In this document: piece by piece, positions 15,101 to 24,878 of the stretch
How the letters are laid out: each line of letters opens with the position of its first letter
Numbering within the stretch: the stretch's first letter is position 1
DNA from: Rhynchopus sp. YZ270_cl-10
Lineage: Eukaryota > Euglenozoa > Diplonemea > Diplonemida > Diplonemidae
Direction of reading: 5' to 3'
DNA length: 64,000 nt
Assembly: GCA_964035575.1 (NCBI GenBank)
Contig: OZ037881.1
Span: 1,302,001 to 1,366,000, forward strand
Notes under the pieces: model-generated
Seen by the model: the letters and a program-made list of their open reading frames with translations, nothing else
Told to the model about the DNA's origin: nothing
Database searches by the model: none
Translations under genes and position numbers: made by a program

Positions 15101-18100
15101 TTCGCAGAGCCTTCGTACACACCGAGCAGGGTCAGCCTTGCTGTGAAAGCGCTCAACGCTGGCGAGGACCCTTCTGCAGACTGCATCCCACAGCACAGCG
15201 ACACGGCGCGGTACTTCTCCCTCACCCGCGCATGCAGCGCACGGTACGAACACGTAGCCGACACACAGTGCCACGCAGGTGCCGACTGCGACGCATGCAT
15301 AGGTGAGGGGGTGTTCGCTGCATCGTTGGCAGAGTGTGCGGAGTCATGCAGACAGGCCCGTGGGTGCAACTTCTTCACTCTGTACGAGAACGGATGGTGT
15401 GCGACGTTGCGTTCGTGCGACCCGTTCTATGAGAGTGGCTGGTCCACAAGGGGTGGCTGCGTGACGTACGTGATGAAGCCCAGGGCCGCACTCGCCTTCG
15501 ACACTGCCCCCGAGGAGCGGTCCGACACTGACACCGCGCTCACGAGGACAAGCTACATCTCGCAAGGGGGCTCCGTCTCGAACCACCCCGTCGCATACTT
15601 CAGCACAGAGCTCCCACGCAGCTTCACTGCAGAGTGGTGGATGAAGCCTTACGACGCTGACTGCGGGTGTGCACCTCTCTCCGTCACGTCGCTGTCCTCT
15701 GACACCTTTGCACTCGAACTCGATTCCGGTACAATCAAGGCAATTGTGATCCACAGCACCCGAGTCGAGCTGCCGACACCAGATGTTCTGATCCGCACTG
15801 GTGAATGGGTCCACATAGCAATTTCATGGAATTCGGAGACGCAGATGTGCACAGTTTTTGTCGATGGTGTCAAGAGGGTATGGACGGGGCCTTGTGGGGG
15901 GTTTTGAAGTTTTATTTTTTACATCTGAACACAACCACCACATGCAGGGCTCGTATGTAGTGCGTGCCACGTCGACGACCGTCTCTGGGTCGGTGCGGGT
16001 GGGGCAGTACTTTGCCAAGGGCATCCCCAACGCCGCCAAGGTATGTTCAGTGCACCACACAGTACAAAGCACCTTACCACGCACACAGGCCTTCACTGGT
16101 GAGATCATGCACGTACGCTTGTGGGAAGGGGTGCGAGGTGCGGAGGAGATAAGCAAGTGCATGCAGCACATATCGGGACCGTATCACTCACGTTTGCTGG
16201 GTGCATGGCCTTTGCAGGGGTCGTTGCGGGACGAGGTATGCCCTCTTTGCGTCACATCCTCAGTGGGTCCATTACACGCTTTATCTTTAACCATCCTACC
16301 TCTTCAGTCTGGCCGCCTGAACCACATGAACGTCTCTGTTCAGAGCCTTTGGGACGAAGTGGAGGACATGTCCTGGGAAGGTGCGTTGTGGACGCGGCAG
16401 ATCACCGAGGACGTGGCGTGGACACTGCGGGTGTGTGCGGACGTGTGTGCGGCGGACCCCAGCTGCTCGCTGTGGATGTGGGACAGCAGTGGCTGCTTTG
16501 TGTCTGCCGCACAGCAGGGTGTCAGCCTTGTGGCGTCCCCAGGGGCGACTGTAGGGCGCTACAAGCACTGTGCAGGGCTCACGTGGGAGGAGACGCGCCG
16601 CAGTGCACTGTACGCGCTGTCGTACCCCCTGCCTGAGTACTCGAGTGACCCGGACTGGTGGTACTTCAACGTGACGCTCACCAAGGAGGCCTGCGCTGCC
16701 GCCTGCAGCACACAGGTCGGCTGCACTGCATGGACGTGGACAGAGGCCGCAGCGACCTGCCACGGTGTGCAGACACCCACCTGGAAGCCTGCATTTGAGG
16801 ACGGCGTCATCAGTGGCACGGCGATGTCATGCGAGCGGTTCCCGAGCCTCTCGTTCGTTCCGGTTGGGGGTGGGCGGCTGAAGAACGCCGAGCATGCAAG
16901 GGCGTTGTGTGCAAAGCGGAAGCAAAATGTTGTCTCCGTGCAAGGTGCGCAGCACGTGAACTGGCTGGCGCAGGCGACGCGGGTGCTGACGTACTACAAC
17001 AGCATCGAGGGCACGGTGCCCATCGCACAGCAGAGCGGCGCAACGTTATCCACCTTCGACGGCGAAGACGTCACTGCCCTTCTCTCGAGCATGCCTTCAC
17101 GCTGGAATGTGTGGGTCTCCCCCAGCGACGCGTACGTCGGCCTTCCACTTGCAGCTGAGAATGAGACGCTCATGTCGTGGCCGCTGAACAGCACCCTCAC
17201 CACTGCAGTGCTGTGCGAAGGCACCACGGACCTGCAATACGCAGCCCACAGCCTCGTCGTGCAGGAGACGCAGGTCGAGCTGTGCATCGGCTCGCCCGAC
17301 CAGCAGTGTGTCAGCTACTGCAAGAACGGCCACTGCAGCTCCCTGTTGGGGCCGTGTGTGTGCCACAGTGGGTACTACCCTGAGGGGGACTGCAGCAAGC
17401 ACTGCGATGGCACAGTGAGCGGCACCTCCTGCCTCGCACCACGCCCTGCTTACCGTGCACACCCAAAAGCAGTTGTGCCGACCATCGGAACACACATGCT
17501 AGGTCTAGGCACACCACACGACGACAGCGTGCCTATGCTGCACACCACAGCGGTGCACCTGTCGAATACGAAGGGGGCGTACCGCATCAAGGTTGTCCGT
17601 GCAGAAGGGAAGAGCTGCACAGTTGCGCCACACCCTGCGTCACCAGCACATGCAACACACTTTGTTGGTTACACCGACACCGCCGACGGGTGTGCGGAGT
17701 TGGTTGACCTGAGGGTCGAGTACAGCACTTTCATGCTATGGGACGTGACAGATATGTCCTGCCGCCACACTGTAGGGGACGTGGCGGAGGACGGCCCACA
17801 CAACACAACGGTATGCAACTTGCCACTTGCCACTTCCCCCTTATGTTTTATTCACAGTTCATCGGATGCTTGCTCGGGACGGAAACAACAGACGACCATG
17901 CCTGCATCAGTAGAGACCACAGTACGTGGAGTCGTGAGCCAGAGTCGTTCAGCAACTCTGCACAGCGCGGAATGCAAGAGGTCGTGCACCACGTCACCAT
18001 GGAGGAGCCTGGGAGATACCTGGTGTGCTACCAGTCTCTTTCGACGGAGCACCAGAAACAGTGGATGCGTGCAGGCAGCCTGGATGTGCGACCCTGGTCG

Positions 18101-18148
18101 TGCTCCGAACGAAAATTGCTTGTTCCTTCTCTAAGCTGCATCCCCTGA
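182..18148 (+). CDS. Giant secreted multi-LamG, PAN, FG-GAP adhesin-like protein
   Basis: Five exons: 182-15877, 15948-16040, 16089-16235, 16308-17810, 17858-18148; all junctions are phase 0 and all introns are GTATG...CAG of 47-72 nt. The product is about 5,909 residues. The N-terminus is a signal peptide (hydrophobic to about residue 24). About 11 LamG/concanavalin-like modules show motifs such as FSVTMWVRP, LTWSAWVML and LYVDGAK. PAN/Apple-like CxxxC pieces occur near residues 145, 1000, 2045, 3526, 4830 and 5053, with two more in exon 4. A WSC-like piece lies near 447-500, a Ser/Thr-rich mucin-like stretch at about 1245-1430, FG-GAP/VCBS-like DxDGDG calcium-loop motifs near 2293, 2408 and 3044, and a discoidin-like piece near 4453-4573. 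Exon 4 has an EGF-like cysteine cluster. I see no membrane segment, so it is probably secreted or wall-bound and binds glycans; that role is inferred from domains. Confidence 0.85.
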
Positions 18149-18711
18149 GGGAACGCAGATTTCAAGGTTTTTCAGTTATGTTTTTAGTCAAAGTTTATGT
18201 TCAGTTCTGTTATTAGGTTGGGGCTGCTTTGCCTTTTCTCCCCGTCTTTATCGTCATTGCGTTTATGTGTACTTATCAGAGTTGTTACTGAGGAGCGTGA
18301 CCCAGCACGCTTGTGTCGAGGTGTTGCACTGTCGACGTATGTTAGATGTGTCCATGAGGACCATCTGGCTTACAAAGTTTTTCTTTATTTGTTCTTCTTA
18401 CAAACTTCCATTTTCTTCCCCTTTTTTTTGACGTTTCAAAAGTTGTTTTGTAACAGTGTGAACATCGCCTCGAACAACCACCGGGATTACTCCTACGTGT
18501 TGGGGCTTCAGCTGTCGGGTTTCTTTCACAAGAGACCGTTTCGTCTTTGTTCTTTCTTTGGTTTGGTGGCAAACACATGCTCACCCGTTCTGGTGTTCGG
18601 TTTTACCTATTGGGTACTGGTGTCTGATGTCTTTAACAAAGTGCACATTTGAAGAGTTACACATGCTTCGGCATGGGATAAGTTAAGCAAATGAAAACCC
18701 TTCCGCTTGTT
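18149..18711. other. Spacer with one diverged hairpin repeat
   Basis: A T-rich spacer between the giant gene and the LNR gene. A 151-codon open frame (18197-18652) is hydrophobic and low in complexity; I do not regard it as a gene. Around 18340-18400 there is a diverged copy of the dispersed hairpin element (stem GTCC/GGAC around ATGA, then CATCT and a T-rich tail). Nothing else is recognised. Confidence 0.5.
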
Positions 18712-18766
18712 TGCCCTCTCCTTCCCTCTCCCTCTCCTCTTCCTCCACAAACCCTTTCCCTCGCAG
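18712..18766 (+). promoter_or_regulatory. Polypyrimidine leader ending in CAG
   Basis: A C/T-rich tract ends in CTCGCAG, 27 nt before the chosen ATG of the LNR protein gene. The layout is the same as before the giant gene. It could be a 5'UTR intron acceptor or a trans-splice acceptor. Its position also argues that translation starts at 18794 rather than further upstream. Confidence 0.4.
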
Positions 18767-18793
18767 TGCGCAACTCCTGCACACCTACCAACC

Positions 18794-20896
18794 ATGAAGA
18801 CCTGCCTCGCTGTGCTGCTGTGGCTGCCACTTGCCAATGCTGCAAGGTGTGCGTGCACCGCAGATCAGATCTCAGACGGCATATGCCACGAAGAGTGCAA
18901 CACAGAGAGCTGCGACTACGACGGTGGCGACTGCTTGGAGCACCTGCGCGAGCAGTACGCAGAGCGGGCGATGTGTGCGATGGCAGTGCAGCACCAGAGC
19001 AGACGTCTGTGCACAGACGCACTCGCCAAGGAGGCCACCTGTGACGGTGCCTTCCCGTCTGGCGAGATCCCCGTCTCTGAGTGCGACGAAAGCTGTGCCC
19101 TCACACGCTGCCTCCTCGATGCGCAGTGCCATGGCGTCTCCTTCAGGCGCCACCCAGACGGTGCTGTGGCGACCTCCATTCTGGTGCAGCACCTTGACTT
19201 CCGAAGCTCCGCAGGGATAGCAGAGTGCTATGTGAAACACTCAAAGCTCGTGTGCACGGATACATGTCCCACAAGCGGCAACAGTGTGTGCGATGACGGC
19301 AGCACTGGGCCGAACGCTGTGTGCCCGTACGGATCTGACTGTGCCGACTGTGGTGTGCGTCATATGCGTCCTGAGGTTCTGTCTGGCTTTTCTTCGGCGG
19401 ACTTCTGCTGGACTGCTGCACACTCGACGTTCCGTCTGTGTAGCGCACCTTCGAAGGAGCAGCCGATCAGAAGCGACACATGCAGCCATGCAGATGAGAA
19501 CGGTGTCATCCGTGCGGAGAGGTGCGACGCGTCCTGTCTTGTCGCGCTTTGTGCTGCTGAGCCGAGCTGTGCAGGCATCCACCTTATCGCAGGGGCTTCT
19601 ATTGAAACATACGAGAAGGCGGTGCTGCTGTGGTTTATCGGCGAGCACGAGGCCAACGCACGCTACATGCCGTGCTATGTCAAAAGCGAGCGCCTGCTGT
19701 GCAGCGACACATGCAACTATGCGAACGACGGCTTCTGCAACGACGGCATCACAACAAACCGCAGCTGCCCTACGGGGACGGACTGCAGCGACTGCGGGCC
19801 ACGTGCCTTGCAGGAGGCGGGCCACCTGCAACACCCTGCGCACGATGTGCTGTGCAAGGACGCATGCCCGCTGTGGAACCGCGACGGCGTCTGCCAGGAT
19901 GGCGGGGACGCTTCGTCGGGGGACCAGCTGTGCTCCTTGGGTACAGACTGCACGGACTGCGGCGAGCGCGTGCAGCTGGAGCACTGGGCCTTTGCTTCGT
20001 CGCCTACCCCACCACAGGGCTTCTACGGCGTGTGCAGCGATACGTGTACAGGCATGTCGAACGACGGCGTCTGCGACGACGGCGGTGCGAACGCTGAGAC
20101 TGCGCACTGCGGGTTTGGTGAGGACTGCTCGGACTGCGGTGTGCGGCACCCACCCTTCTACGAGCGTGGCTGCAGCGCTGCGGCGCAGGACCTGATCTGC
20201 CCTGCACGGAGCACGATGTGCAGGGACTCCCTGCGCGACGGCACCTTCACCATCGACCTCTGCGACCTGCACTGCCTGGTGGGCAGGTGCTTCGACTCTG
20301 CCGAGTGCGTCGGTGTGCTGGAGCTTGGCAACGGCCGCAATGCACTCCTGCGTTCGATGCGACGTGGCGAGCAGCGCTGCTTCGCTAAGGGCACAGGCGC
20401 ACCGCAGTACGAAGGCGTCACGATGTCGCCTCCTTGGGGTGGTGTCATGACCATCAACAACTACACTTCCGCACGCACGTCGCACATCTGGATTGCCGTC
20501 TTCATTGCGCTCGGGTTCTTGTGTGCGATTGCCCTGGGCGCTGTGTACTTCGTCAGAGGCGCGCTCTACGCCGTGCCCGCACCCAAAGACCCCCTTGCGG
20601 GCACCCACAGGCGCATGAGCCGTTCTTCTGCCATCAGCGCCATGTCCGAGTTCACCGCAACACCCCGCAGTGTGGGCTGCCCCAAGGCATACGCAGACAC
20701 ACACGAGGTCTGTGAGTCCTGTGGCGGGCCCTCACCTAAGTACCGCGAAAACGAGGAGAAGGCAGCTCTCATGGAGCAAGGGAAAACGTTTGAGTCCATT
20801 CTGAAGGGCTCGCCTCATAGCAGGCACACACTCAGCCCCCTCCCCGAGCCGATCTACCCGGACGATGAGGACCTGGGTCCTGAAGAGGCAATCTGA
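18794..20896 (+). CDS. Type I membrane protein with LNR/Notch-like cysteine repeats
   Basis: A single exon of 700 residues. I chose ATG 18794 because it follows the pyrimidine/CAG leader and opens a clean signal peptide (MKTCLAVLLWLPLANA). At least five Lin-12/Notch-type repeats with DG.C.....C...GTDCSDCG patterns lie near residues 19-49, 152-190, 302-340, 353-395 and 413-452. Between them are PAN-like segments (C...C....C spacing). A membrane helix spans about 565-590, followed by a cytosolic tail of about 110 residues rich in Ser, Pro and acidic residues. LNR repeats in known proteins bind calcium and often guard a cleavage site or a substrate site; no catalytic domain is visible here, so it is better read as a receptor or scaffold. 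It lies 645 nt after the giant secreted gene on the same strand, and a shared surface role is only inferred. Confidence 0.8.
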   Translation: MKTCLAVLLWLPLANAARCACTADQISDGICHEECNTESCDYDGGDCLEHLREQYAERAMCAMAVQHQSRRLCTDALAKEATCDGAFPSGEIPVSECDESCALTRCLLDAQCHGVSFRRHPDGAVATSILVQHLDFRSSAGIAECYVKHSKLVCTDTCPTSGNSVCDDGSTGPNAVCPYGSDCADCGVRHMRPEVLSGFSSADFCWTAAHSTFRLCSAPSKEQPIRSDTCSHADENGVIRAERCDASCLVALCAAEPSCAGIHLIAGASIETYEKAVLLWFIGEHEANARYMPCYVKSERLLCSDTCNYANDGFCNDGITTNRSCPTGTDCSDCGPRALQEAGHLQHPAHDVLCKDACPLWNRDGVCQDGGDASSGDQLCSLGTDCTDCGERVQLEHWAFASSPTPPQGFYGVCSDTCTGMSNDGVCDDGGANAETAHCGFGEDCSDCGVRHPPFYERGCSAAAQDLICPARSTMCRDSLRDGTFTIDLCDLHCLVGRCFDSAECVGVLELGNGRNALLRSMRRGEQRCFAKGTGAPQYEGVTMSPPWGGVMTINNYTSARTSHIWIAVFIALGFLCAIALGAVYFVRGALYAVPAPKDPLAGTHRRMSRSSAISAMSEFTATPRSVGCPKAYADTHEVCESCGGPSPKYRENEEKAALMEQGKTFESILKGSPHSRHTLSPLPEPIYPDDEDLGPEEAI

Positions 20897-21810
20897 AAAC
20901 AGCTAACACCGCCGAATAATGCTTGGTTAAAGTGTCTGCGCAGAGGCGTGTGTACAACTTTTTTTCTCTTTTGGCTCATCTTACCAACCTTTGGTAAGAG
21001 TTGAAGGGGTTTGCCGTTTTCCGTTTTGTTTACACAAGAGCGGATCCGGCGTGTTGCTTGCCTCAGTTGCCTGTAGAATGAACAAACGGTTGAGAGGGTT
21101 AATCATCAGGCCCGTACCTCTTTCAAGCTTTTGTTTGGCTTTTTTTTTGATTGTTTTTATCAAAATGTGCAGCAAGACGTCAACTATTCTTTTGCTACCG
21201 TCTTCTGTCGACCGTCGATTTTTTTGTGTGTATATTGTTGTGTTTTGTTGGATCTTTTTTGTTTAATTCTTACCGCACGTCGCAGCGTTTTTTGTGCTCC
21301 CATTTCATTGATCATTCCCCCCCAGGGATTTACCTCCTGTCCAGTGCCTAACAATTTGAACAACGTGGACATTTGAAATTAGATTCACCCAACGCATTCA
21401 GCTTCACACAGACCCACAAATTCGATGAAATCCAATCTCGTTTGAAAATGAATGCACACAACACCCCCGCCCCCTTCTTCAATGCCTAAGCACCGAGAGG
21501 TTCATCTGATCGAACCTTTCTCTTTCTCTTTTCTTTTCTTTTCTTTTCTTTGCTTTTTTGTCAGATTTAAATTAACTTTTGTTTTGAATTCCATCAACAA
21601 ACGAACTCGCTAAGGACCCCCCTCCTCCCCTCCCCTTTGAACTCTTCACCATACATACCCACACCCACACCCCTACCCCCCTTTCTCCCATCACCGCACC
21701 AAATAAAGGCAGAGTTTTAGGCTTCTTGCCAACAGCACTCCCCAGGAGCGCGTGGCGGAGAAAAGATATCTATCCAAGAGGACAAAGGGGTGGTGTGCCA
21801 GCACTCCGAG
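20897..21810. other. Spacer with T-runs and a partial hairpin repeat
   Basis: No gene is supported. It holds long T- and C/T-runs. At about 21484-21560 is a partial copy of the dispersed hairpin element (CCTAAGCACCGAGAGG, then TTCATCTGATC and TTTCTTTTCTTTTC runs) that lacks the 3' arm of the stem. Small open frames at 20991-21376 are low-complexity T-rich translations. Confidence 0.5.
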
Positions 21811-22166
21811 ATGGCAAACGCTGTGAGCCTGGACACCGTGAAGGAGGTGATCGAGCGGTTGAAGGAGGAAGGCCAGGTTGTGGAGTACATTGTGTTTGAC
21901 ACTACAGCGCACCCGGCCAAGAAGGTGCTGAGCCAAGGGGGTCTCGACGAAGGCACGGCGGCAGCTGCCCTGACCACGATGCTGAACACCTTGGGCACAG
22001 CCCTGCAACCTGGGGAGCGGTTCAAGCGCCTCTCTGTCGCGTACCCTGACTGCATCTACTACGCGCAGATGGTGGGCGAGTTTCAGGTATGTGTATTTGT
22101 ACCCCGTATGGCGATCTGACATTCTTTTCTGTTTTCCCACAGGTGATCTTTCGTGCTCGTCAGTGA
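21811..22166 (+). CDS. Small roadblock/LC7-like protein
   Basis: Two exons, 21811-22086 and 22143-22166, with a 56-nt GTATG...CACAG intron; the product is 99 residues. Start ATG 21811 begins MANAVSLDTVKEVIERLKEE. The order helix (residues 5-20), strand IVFD, a loop, a long Ala-rich helix (AAAALTTMLNTLG), then strands FKRLSV and GEFQVIF fits the roadblock/LC7 or LAMTOR-type profilin-like fold, and length also fits (about 95-100 residues). Such proteins are dynein light chains or small-GTPase regulators. Sequence identity is not obvious, so the family call is tentative; the gene itself is well supported by the in-frame splice. Confidence 0.6.
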
Positions 22167-22965
22167 TGCGTTATTGTGGGTTTGGTTGTCCAGAGAAGGG
22201 GACAAAAAACACAGAGTGCGTGCCGCACCTTCTTCCAACGTACCTGTCTAGCTCCTCACAAACGCCCTTTCGTTAAAATACTGTTTTCTGGCTTTGCATG
22301 AAAAGGTTGGGTTTTGTTCCCCCACTTTCGGCAGTTCAGAAAAGACATGAGTCGATCTTTTTTTTTGGAAAAAAAAAATGCCATGCATTGTACTGCTCCC
22401 TTTCAAATCAGGGGGGGTATATTCCGTCGCGTGTCAGGTGTGGTGCCCTGCCCTGTTCTGTGGCCCCTGGCAGCAAAGGTTCTATTAGTTTTTTTTTGTT
22501 ATCGGATTGTGCCCCCCTGTCCCCTTCCCCTTCCCCCTCCCATTTGAAAGGATGAGACAGTGGCAAACCAGCTTATGAAACCCACCCGCCCCTCTTCGCC
22601 CCCCTTTTTTTCATGCCATTCAAAGGTGTACTGGCTGTACTCTGTTTTTTCAGTTGCGGGAAAAAAAAGAAAAAAAAAATAAAGACAAAAGAGGAGACGA
22701 CGCTGGACAAAGCTCCATCTTTCGACTGATAGAATATTTTAATCATTCATGCCATTCGAACTTCAAAGTGCAGCCCCTCTGTCGCCTTGTTGCCGATTCT
22801 CCTAGTCTCCGTTGCATGAATTCTCCGATACGTGATCCTTCCGCAAACCTATCACCACACTTTGTCAACGAAAGAACCCTCGAAGAACACCAAGGCAGGT
22901 AGGTCTAGGTGTGGGAGATCCCCAACATTCAAGATGCCACATGCACGGTGCCACATGCATCTCCA
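22167..22965. other. Spacer, no supported gene
   Basis: T-runs, C-runs and A-runs with short accidental open frames. A possible 5'UTR intron of the next gene could start at GTAGG near 22899 and end at the CAG at 22984. I see no repeat copy here. Confidence 0.4.
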
Positions 22966-22984
22966 CCTCTACCTATTTTTTCAG
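22966..22984 (+). promoter_or_regulatory. Pyrimidine/CAG acceptor-like leader
   Basis: A C/T-rich stretch ending TTTTTTCAG lies 16 nt before ATG 23001. It is either the acceptor of a 5'UTR intron or a trans-splice acceptor; the sequence alone cannot separate these. Confidence 0.4.
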
Positions 22985-23000
22985 GCCAAAAACTAACACA

Positions 23001-24003
23001 ATGATGTTCCAGGCCGCCTCCTCGCACTCAGAGGTGGATGACGTGGGCATCCCGTCATGGGTTAAGAAGGTGCCTCTCGAGGAATCACCCGAAATCGCAG
23101 CACTCACTGCACGAGACGTCACGACCCCGTTTTTTGTGATGGCCCACTATTGGGACTACCTCCTCTCGCAGCGGCAGGACCTGATGCTGGTCAGCCCTTT
23201 CCAAGACTACAGCGACAGATCTGACCTCGTGTTTCTAGCTATGATGGCTCCCGTCATTCCTCTGACGTCGAACTCTGTGGTGTCTCACTACACTAAAGTG
23301 CGACTGATGGGGCAGGCGATACCGAAGACCTTCGTGCCGACGCTGACCGCGTTGATGGGTCTGAAGCACGGCTTTGCTATGATGATGTTCGGAGGGAGCA
23401 TCGTGCTCTCAGATTATCTCACGATGAACCTTTCCAGGCGCATTGCAGAAAAGCAGGGACACGTCTTTGGCACCAACGAAGACGTGGAGCGAAGACCTAT
23501 CCACGTTGCATCCGGGTTTGCGATGACGGGCACGGTGCTTACCTTCCTTGACGCGGCACGTCCGATCTCGCTTGCGTGGAATTTGGCACGTTGGGCTGGT
23601 GGGGGTTTTGTGGTATGTGGAGAAGCCTTTTTTCTTTTTTTCCCCCTGATAAACAGTGAGACGTTTGCACCAACTCTTTTTTTTTTGAATATGATACTAA
23701 GCACGAGAGGCTTAGGGTCATCTTATAAACTTTTCTTTTTCTTTTTTTGCGCCCCTTCCTACTCGATGTGTGTCCGCATATTTCATTTCTTTCAACTTTT
23801 CTATTTTGATTCTTTCTTTTGCACAGGCGGGGTACGCACTGGGCATCATAAAGTGCAAAGGAAAGCAGATGATGATTGCAGACACAAGCGACAACGAAGT
23901 CGCCGACAACATGCGGAAGGCCCTCTACAGCGACATCTTAGAGAAATCCGCAAAGGAACGTGCCACACCTCCTTTTGCCAATCCGGGAGTACAGGGGCTT
24001 TAG
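23001..24003 (+). CDS. Hydrophobic multi-segment protein of unknown function
   Basis: Two exons, 23001-23612 and 23827-24003; product about 262 residues. The start is the first ATG of an ATGATG pair just after an acceptor-like CAG. The protein has three to four hydrophobic segments (around LVFLAMMAPVIPLT, FAMMMFGGSIVLS, FAMTGTVLTFLDA and GGGFVAGYALGII) separated by polar loops, then a charged C-terminal tail. I do not recognise the family. Its downstream neighbours look mitochondrial, so an organelle inner-membrane protein is possible but only inferred. The intron is 214 nt, much longer than most here, and it carries a well-preserved copy of the dispersed hairpin element at about 23694-23750. 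Confidence 0.7.
23694..23750 (+). repeat. Dispersed hairpin element inside an intron
   Basis: One of the best-kept copies: arm CTAAGC, loop ACGAGA, arm GGCTTAG, then GGTCATCTTATAAAC and a TTTTC-rich tail. It lies wholly within the 214-nt intron of the gene at 23001-24003. The neighbouring exons splice in frame around it. Confidence 0.75.
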
Positions 24004-24105
24004 GACCGACCCCCACCAACGATATGGGTTGTACCGCTGTGTACTGGGGTTAGTGCAGGGGGTCACCCCCTATAGAAGAACCCCCTATTTTTTATCGAGT
24101 CGCTC

Positions 24106-24132
24106 CCTCTAAAAAACCCTCTTTTTTTGCAG
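24106..24132 (+). promoter_or_regulatory. Pyrimidine/CAG acceptor-like leader
   Basis: CTCTTTTTTTGCAG ends 47 nt before the ATG of the twin CX9C gene, again matching a splice acceptor. Role inferred. Confidence 0.35.
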
Positions 24133-24179
24133 ACGCACACTGCGCACGTCTTGACGTGGTTGTAAAACAAAAAAAAAAA

Positions 24180-24542
24180 ATGTCTGGAGAAGATGATTCG
24201 CACCTCAAGCCTGAGGCAGCTAAGTTTCAGTGGAGGAGGATGACGCAGTTTTTCCCGCAGAGAGAGGATTTGTTGCTTGACCAGAAGGTTCCAAAGACCA
24301 CAAACGTGAACCTGGCAATGGGGCGGCTGCCGGACCACCCGTTCAACAAAGACATGGAGGCGAGTCATCCGTGTGCTGATGTGAACACAGCGTACCATGC
24401 GTGCTTCAACCAAGAGTCGCTTGATTCCTTCAAATGGCACGAACGTGTGTGCCACTGTTACACCCAAAAAACCGAACTCCAACAATGTCTCTCCAAACTG
24501 AAGAAGCAAGAAAGGCAACAACGACAGGCCGCTGAGCAATGA
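24180..24542 (+). CDS. Twin CX9C (CHCH-type) protein, probably mitochondrial intermembrane space
   Basis: A single exon of 120 residues. The ATG follows an A-run. Two CX9C motifs are exact: C65-C75 and C93-C103, with an extra Cys at 91 and 17 residues between the pairs. In known families this pattern forms a helical hairpin with two disulfides that is oxidised by Mia40/Erv1 in the mitochondrial intermembrane space, and members are respiratory-complex subunits or assembly factors. There is no cleavable leader, as is usual for this class. The N-terminal 60 residues are polar with FQWRRMTQFFPQRED and are not assigned to a family. The C-terminus is a charged Gln/Lys/Arg helix. I do not assign a specific subunit. 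Confidence 0.75.
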   Translation: MSGEDDSHLKPEAAKFQWRRMTQFFPQREDLLLDQKVPKTTNVNLAMGRLPDHPFNKDMEASHPCADVNTAYHACFNQESLDSFKWHERVCHCYTQKTELQQCLSKLKKQERQQRQAAEQ

Positions 24543-24878
24543 TTTGTTTTTTGCTCCTTTTTTTCATTTTTGGCAGGAGGTGCCTGCATCAATGACGATC
24601 CCTTTTTTAACAGTGCCCTGCGTCCCAGAGGCGTATTTTTTATTGCACTATCAACCTCACTTTTTTTCGCCCAGAAAAGGGAGGGCTCTTCTCTAGCCAA
24701 CCCTTCCCTCCTCCACCCCACGATTGCATTGTTGTGCTCACCAATAGACGACACGAGTGTTATGTTTGTCCCCAACCCCCACCCTCACCTACACCCCACC
24801 CCACCCAAATCCCCACCCTCCACCCTGCAAGGAAGAGGCATAACGCTTATTAGCATTTTGCGAGGGGGTTTTTTTAAT

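Noticed and set aside
18197-18652. 151-codon hydrophobic frame after the giant gene
   Set aside because: T-rich composition explains Phe/Leu content, it overlaps a hairpin repeat, and it lacks the local codon style.
19241-20704. 487-codon minus-strand frame opposite the LNR gene
   Set aside because: The + strand has signal peptide, LNR repeats and membrane helix; the antisense translation is Ala/Val/Arg-rich with no domain.
22728-22770. FNHSCHSN string resembling the SET-domain NHSCxPN motif
   Set aside because: It lies in an AT-rich 82-codon frame with a poly-Lys start and no other SET motif; it is chance.
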